NCBI GenBank assembly: GCA_964293155.1
Contig: CAXYYA010000045.1
Coordinates: 1-25,715, forward strand
Reading direction: 5' to 3'
Origin: JAQVEB01 sp028698105
GTDB lineage: Bacteria; Bacteroidota; Bacteroidia; Bacteroidales; Dysgonomonadaceae
Length of the DNA: 25,715 bases
Positions 21,809-25,715 of the stretch are shown here, piece by piece (within the stretch, counting starts at the first letter, position 1; each line of letters begins with the position of its first letter). Both the position numbers and the translations under genes were made by a program. The notes under the pieces are model-generated. The model was not told where the DNA came from and ran no database searches. It saw only the letters and a program-made list of their open reading frames with translations.

Positions 21809-23089
21809 ATGTTGCCTTTAAATGAACGAATAAAAATCAAAACGCTTATGCAGCGTGAAATAGTACCGGCTATAGGTTGTACCGAACCCATTGCTGTGGC
21901 TCTGTGCACCGCAAAAGCTACAGAAACGCTGGGACAAAAACCCGAGAAAATTGAAGCTTCTTTAAGCGCCAGCATCATAAAAAACGCCATGGGCGTCGGC
22001 ATTCCCGGAACCGATATGATCGGACTGCCCATTGCGATAGCGCTGGGAGCCTTGGCGGGAAAACCGGAATACGGATTGGAAGTATTGAAAGATACTTCGG
22101 CGCAGGATGTGGAAAAAGGCAAAACCTTTATCGAAGAAAAAAGAATACAGATCTCCCTCGAAACAAAAAATCCCGATAAATTATACATTGAGGTTCGCTG
22201 CACGGCGGACAATGATACTGCTATTGCCGTTATAAGCGGAGGGCACACCACGTTCACGCGCATCGCGAAAAACGATGAGATATTGTTTGAAAAAGCTGTT
22301 TCTCATCAACAGGACGAAGAGGAAGAAGCTGCGCTCACTTTCGATAAAGTTTATGCGTACGCGATGGAGACGCCCCTGGATGAGATCGCTTTTATCCTGG
22401 ACGCGGCCGAGATGAACAAAAAAGCATCGGAAGCGTCAAAAGATAACAATTACGGACACAATGTATCCAAAACCATTTCGGGTGCCAGAGGTCAACTGAT
22501 TTTCGGCGACAACATGCACAGCCGCATGGTGGCCGCTACGTCCGGCGCTTGCGATGTGCGCATGGACGGCGCCATGGTTCCCGTGATGAGTAATTCGGGG
22601 AGCGGAAATCAGGGTATTGCCGCTACGCTACCCGTACTAACGTATGCCGAAAATATCAATTGCACGCGCGAACAACTTATCCGTGCACTGATAATTAGTA
22701 ATTTAACTATGATCTACATCAAGCAGTACCTCGGTCGCCTGTCGGCATTGTGCGGTTGTGTAGTGGCTTCCACGGGAGCGAGTTGCGGCATAACTTACCT
22801 GATGGGGGGCAACTACGATCAGATGGTTTTCGCTGCAAAAAACATGGTTGCCGATATTACCGGAATGATTTGTGACGGCGCAAAACCCAGTTGCGCCCTT
22901 AAAATTGCCAGCGGAGTTTCCACGGCAACCTTGTCGGCATTGATGGCAATTGAAAATAAAGTTGTATCTTCGCAGGAAGGAATTATTGACGACGATATTG
23001 ACAAAACCATCCGAAACCTTGCGCTCATCGGCAATCAGGGTATGATGGAAACCGATAAAATCGTTCTCGATATTATGACGAAGAAATAG
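21809..23089 (+). CDS. L-cysteine desulfidase family protein (CyuA/UPF0597, SDH-alpha fold)
   Basis: A 426-aa protein of the serine-dehydratase-alpha-like L-cysteine desulfidase family. Characterised members use a [4Fe-4S] cluster to split L-cysteine into pyruvate, ammonia and sulfide; others are of unknown substrate. From ATG 21809 the motif AIGCTEP places C24, and C315, C355 and C362 (CDGAKPSC) follow. Their 40- and 7-residue spacings equal those I recall for the cluster ligands of the Methanocaldococcus enzyme. Other family blocks are GVGIPGT, NNYGHNVSKTISGARGQLIFGDNMHSRMVAATSGACD and SNSGSGNQGIAATLPV. The frame runs upstream to 21749, but the -7 box excludes this. A MATE transporter gene follows after 27 nt. 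No beta-type subunit is present, as expected for single-chain enzymes. Confidence 0.9.
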   Translation: MLPLNERIKIKTLMQREIVPAIGCTEPIAVALCTAKATETLGQKPEKIEASLSASIIKNAMGVGIPGTDMIGLPIAIALGALAGKPEYGLEVLKDTSAQDVEKGKTFIEEKRIQISLETKNPDKLYIEVRCTADNDTAIAVISGGHTTFTRIAKNDEILFEKAVSHQQDEEEEAALTFDKVYAYAMETPLDEIAFILDAAEMNKKASEASKDNNYGHNVSKTISGARGQLIFGDNMHSRMVAATSGACDVRMDGAMVPVMSNSGSGNQGIAATLPVLTYAENINCTREQLIRALIISNLTMIYIKQYLGRLSALCGCVVASTGASCGITYLMGGNYDQMVFAAKNMVADITGMICDGAKPSCALKIASGVSTATLSALMAIENKVVSSQEGIIDDDIDKTIRNLALIGNQGMMETDKIVLDIMTKK

Positions 23090-23116
23090 GTTATTCATTT
23101 TTTTATCACGTAAATT

Positions 23117-24493
23117 TTGCAAGAATCGAGAGAATTTCTGCTCGAAACCAGGAAAATTAGCAGGCTTGTTTGGGATTATGCGCTTCCGGCCATCGTGGGA
23201 ACCATGGTGAATGCGCTGTACAACATCGTTGACCGCATTTATATCGGGCACGGGGTAGGGCCGTTGGCTATTTCGGGGTTGGCAATCACGTTTCCGGTAT
23301 TGAATCTCACAATGGCGTTGGGCTTTTTGGTGGGAGCCGGGGCAGCCAGCCGTATTTCCATCAATTTGGGGCAAAAAAACAAACACCGCGCCGAGCAGAT
23401 TCTGGGAAACTCACTGCTTCTCATTATCTTACTGAACGCCGTTTTTATGACGCTGTTTTATATCTACCTGAAACCCATCCTTATGGCTTTTGGGGCGAGC
23501 GAAGCAACGTATCCGTATGCGAGCGATTACCTGCGGATTGTGCTGGTCGGGAACGTATTCATAAGCCTGTGCTACAGTTTTAACAACATGATGCGCGCTT
23601 CGGGATATCCCAAAAAGGCGATGTACACGATGCTCATTGGCGCGGTTCTGAATATCATCCTCGATCCTATTTTCATTTTCGTGTTCGATATGGGAATTCG
23701 CGGCGTTGCCATTGCTACGGTTATTTCCATGTTTATCGGAATGTTGTTTGTGATGCATCACTTTGTGCAACAAAGCAGCGTTATCCGGCTGCGCCGAAAG
23801 AATATCCGCTTGGAATGGGCTGTTATTCTTTCCATCGTTTCCATCGGTTTTTCGCCGTTCAGCATGCAGGTGGCGGCTTCGGGTGTGGCCGTGCTGATGA
23901 ATACATCGCTCATGAAACACGGCGCCGATCTGGCGGTGGGCGCTTTCGGGATATGGAACGCGTTTGCCATGATCATCATTATGCTGGTGATAGGCTTAAA
24001 TCAAGGCACACAACCGATAATCGGGTATAATTACGGTGCGGAGAAATATGATCGGGTGAGAAAAACCTTGTTTTACTCCATGAAAGTTGCTACGCTGGTC
24101 ACCACCGTCGGTTTTGTTTTGGCGATGCTTCTGCCCAGATACCTTGCCGGTGTTTTCACCACCGACAAAGAGTTGTTGGATATTTCGGAGAACGGCATAC
24201 GCATCGCATCGCTGGCTTTTCCTTTGGTGGGGCTTCAGATCGTGATATCCAACTTTTTCCAAAGCATCGGGAAAGCTGCGAAGGCTGTCATTCAGAGTCT
24301 TAGCCGCCAGTTGTTGTTTCTCGTGCCCGGAATTCTGCTCTTTCCCCGTTTTTGGGGATTGAACGGCGTTTGGGCTGCAAATCCGGTAGCCGATACGTTA
24401 TCGGCTTTGTTGTCGGTTTATCTGTTGGTTTTGCAACTACGGATGATCCGCAAATTGGAGGAAGCGCAGCAGAACCGGAGCAAAACAGTTTAG
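23117..24493 (+). CDS. MATE family efflux transporter
   Basis: A 458-aa inner-membrane transporter of the MATE family with about 12 membrane segments, typically Na+- or H+-coupled drug or metabolite export. Typical patterns are PAIVGTMVNALYNIVDRIYIGHGVGPLAISGLAITFP near the N-terminus and its half-repeat counterpart, plus GLNQGTQPIIGYNYGA in the second half. No ATG exists before the first helix. A TTG at 23117 gives 13 or more cytosolic residues before the conserved start and is the best candidate. It is 27 nt after the cysteine desulfidase stop, hence probably co-transcribed. The substrate is unknown. A weak hairpin with a T-run follows the stop. Confidence 0.93.
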   Translation: MQESREFLLETRKISRLVWDYALPAIVGTMVNALYNIVDRIYIGHGVGPLAISGLAITFPVLNLTMALGFLVGAGAASRISINLGQKNKHRAEQILGNSLLLIILLNAVFMTLFYIYLKPILMAFGASEATYPYASDYLRIVLVGNVFISLCYSFNNMMRASGYPKKAMYTMLIGAVLNIILDPIFIFVFDMGIRGVAIATVISMFIGMLFVMHHFVQQSSVIRLRRKNIRLEWAVILSIVSIGFSPFSMQVAASGVAVLMNTSLMKHGADLAVGAFGIWNAFAMIIIMLVIGLNQGTQPIIGYNYGAEKYDRVRKTLFYSMKVATLVTTVGFVLAMLLPRYLAGVFTTDKELLDISENGIRIASLAFPLVGLQIVISNFFQSIGKAAKAVIQSLSRQLLFLVPGILLFPRFWGLNGVWAANPVADTLSALLSVYLLVLQLRMIRKLEEAQQNRSKTV

Positions 24494-24529
24494 CGGTTAA
24501 TTGCGCGGTATCGGATAAATGAAGCAATG

Positions 24530-24553
24530 CAACGTGTTTTCGTTGAGTTTTTT
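24530..24553 (+). terminator. Weak terminator candidate after the MATE gene
   Basis: CAACG (24530-24534) and CGTTG (24541-24545) pair around a 6-nt loop, followed by a run of six T at 24548-24553. The 5-bp stem is short, so the call is tentative. Confidence 0.35.
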
Positions 24554-24599
24554 CGGTAAAAATAGGGCCTTAAAATTCGGAAAATTCACCGATTTTGAG

Positions 24600-24607
24600 T
24601 AGTTTTG
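24600..24607 (+). promoter_or_regulatory. Predicted -7 box of the phosphoglycerate mutase gene
   Basis: TAGTTTTG fits TAnnTTTG. A TTCG 20 nt upstream (24576-24579) is a degenerate -33. The box contains the TTG at 24605, so translation must start downstream, at ATG 24656 after a leader of about 42 nt. Confidence 0.55.
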
Positions 24608-24655
24608 TCCTATCAATTCGATAAACAGATCATTCATTATATAAATACAAAGAAT

Positions 24656-25402
24656 ATGAAAAAAGTTGTTTTGATTCGCCACGGCGAAAGTGTTTGGAAC
24701 AAAGAAAACCGTTTCACGGGATGGACCGATGTGGACCTTTCGGAAAAAGGCGTACAGGAAGCTCACGAAGCAGGAAAATTGTTGAAAAAAGAGGGATTTC
24801 ATTTCGAAAAAGCCTATACATCGTATCTGAAAAGAGCGATTAAAACATTGAACATTGTGCTCGACGAAATGGATTTGGATTGGATCCCGGTGGAAAAAAC
24901 ATGGCGTTTGAACGAAAAACATTACGGCATGCTACAGGGGCTGAACAAAGCCGAAACGGCAGAGAAATACGGCGATGAACAAGTGCTGATCTGGCGCCGC
25001 AGTTACGATGTTCCGCCGGCAGAACTAGCGAAAGACGACTCGCGTTCGCCCTTTGTGGATCCGCGTTACAAGGGTGTTGACGAAAGTGACTTGCCGCTCA
25101 CCGAGGCGTTGAAAAATACGGTTGAACGCATTCTCCCGTATTGGAACGATACGATTTTACCGACACTGAAGGATCACGATGAAATTATCGTTGCCGCTCA
25201 CGGAAACAGCCTGCGCGGTATCGTGAAGCACCTGAAGAATATTTCGGACGAAGATATCGTGAGCCTGAACCTGCCCACCGGAATTCCCTACGTTTTTGAG
25301 TTTGACGACAACCTGAACGTTGTGAAAGATTATTTTCTGGGCGATCCCGAAGTGATCAAAAAACTGATGGATGCCGTGGCAAACCAAGGGAAAGCGAAGT
25401 AA
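24656..25402 (+). CDS. gpmA: 2,3-bisphosphoglycerate-dependent phosphoglycerate mutase
   Basis: Glycolytic and gluconeogenic enzyme interconverting 3- and 2-phosphoglycerate, 248 aa, the usual length. The phosphohistidine motif LIRHGESVWN (H9) is at the start, followed by RFTGWTDVDLSEKG, the acid residue E87 in RLNEKHYGMLQG, and the second histidine H182 in AAHGNSLRG. The first ATG giving this standard beginning is at 24656. The longer frame from a TTG at 24605 overlaps the promoter. It is a stand-alone gene, and the MITE-like element begins 45 nt after its stop. Confidence 0.97.
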   Translation: MKKVVLIRHGESVWNKENRFTGWTDVDLSEKGVQEAHEAGKLLKKEGFHFEKAYTSYLKRAIKTLNIVLDEMDLDWIPVEKTWRLNEKHYGMLQGLNKAETAEKYGDEQVLIWRRSYDVPPAELAKDDSRSPFVDPRYKGVDESDLPLTEALKNTVERILPYWNDTILPTLKDHDEIIVAAHGNSLRGIVKHLKNISDEDIVSLNLPTGIPYVFEFDDNLNVVKDYFLGDPEVIKKLMDAVANQGKAK

Positions 25403-25447
25403 AATTGCACGTTTAGTAAAATTCAAAAAATAATGCATCAGTATTGT

Positions 25448-25607
25448 CAAGAGGTTATCTCAAAAGTAAAATCTGCTATCAAATTGTCATTCTGAATGGA
25501 TCCGCCAACTGGCGGAGAAATGAAGAATCTATTTAGCTTGACAATGTAGATGTTTCACTTCGTTCAACAAAATGAAACTACAGTGATACTTTTGAGACAA
25601 CCTCTTG
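25448..25607. mobile_element. 160-bp MITE-like element with 21-bp terminal inverted repeats
   Basis: The ends at 25448-25468 and 25587-25607 are inverted copies differing at one of 21 positions. Inside are further dyads: ATTGTCA (25483-25489) with TGACAAT (25539-25545), the perfect hairpin TCCGCCA-AC-TGGCGGA (25501-25516), and GTTTCA/TGAAAC near 25551-25578. The core also has the TGTCATTCTGA...GAAGAATCT motif, a dispersed repeat known from many bacterial genomes. There is no coding capacity, so it would need a transposase in trans. A clear target-site duplication is not visible. Confidence 0.75.
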
Positions 25608-25715
25608 AAATAAGAAGATGAGAGTTTTCTAACGTTGAGTACTTATTAAATTCTACTTACTGACTAGTCCTAAATAACCGTTACAGGTTTTAACGACAAA
25701 AATAGTTTATTTTAT
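25608..25715. other. Right-edge AT-rich spacer
   Basis: No gene is recognisable. CAAAAATA at 25697-25704 would be a perfect -7 box (TATTTTTG) for leftward transcription towards the MITE-like element, but its -33 region is outside the window. Confidence 0.4.

Noticed and set aside
22703..23386. A 227-codon frame on the minus strand across the cysteine desulfidase/MATE junction
   Set aside because: It is antisense to two well-supported genes, with low-complexity His/Asn/Arg-rich translation and no recognisable domain.
24605..24655. TTG start giving a 17-residue extension of phosphoglycerate mutase
   Set aside because: The TTG is part of the predicted -7 box. The standard enzyme start is the ATG at 24656.
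25608..25715. End of an insertion sequence at the right edge
   Set aside because: The AT-rich stretch with one -7-like box suggests a gene beyond the edge, but no terminal repeat or transposase fragment is visible, so it was not annotated.

Overview
This window reads as chromosomal DNA of a Bacteroidota bacterium, most likely a Bacteroidales member near Porphyromonadaceae/Dysgonomonadaceae. Three things point there. Promoters have the Bacteroidota -7 box TAnnTTTG rather than sigma70 boxes. There is a PorV subunit of the type IX secretion system next to ispF. Many genes belong to families typical of the phylum (DUF2795, DUF2851, DUF3108, GH92, Ser-type sulfatase). I see no rRNA, tRNA, CRISPR array or prophage.

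Region 1 (1-7423, all minus strand) is a lysine-fermentation operon, transcribed right to left: CoA-transferase alpha subunit (atoD-like), kal, kce, kdd, kamA, kamB, kamC. It runs off the left edge, where kamD/kamE (the B12-dependent lysine 5,6-aminomutase) and the CoA-transferase beta subunit are expected. Together they take L-lysine to beta-lysine, 3,5-diaminohexanoate, 5-amino-3-oxohexanoate, 3-aminobutyryl-CoA plus acetoacetate, crotonyl-CoA, and finally butyrate and acetate. The most unusual members are KamB (P-loop protein) and KamC (MutS-like ATPase), thought to reactivate the cobalamin-dependent aminomutase. The spacers of this operon are invaded by several palindromic repeats, some extending the reading frames at N- or C-termini.

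Region 2 (7424-9960) holds a plus-strand GH92 alpha-mannosidase gene with its own promoter and a strong bidirectional terminator. Region 3 (10010-14668, minus) is a probable transcription unit running rex, FAH-family hydrolase, porV, ispF, SAM methyltransferase, PduO-type cobalamin adenosyltransferase, DUF2795 protein. Region 4 (14744-16976, plus) has a Ser-type sulfatase lipoprotein followed by a uracil-DNA-glycosylase-like protein.

Region 5 (16973-21732, minus) has a DUF2851 protein, an Ig-like lipoprotein, a DUF3108 protein and an ABM-domain protein. The last three are tightly spaced. Region 6 (21772-25402, plus) has an L-cysteine desulfidase-family enzyme with a MATE transporter, then a separately promoted phosphoglycerate mutase. 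The right end (25448-25607) carries a 160-bp MITE-like element with 21-bp inverted ends and nested palindromes.
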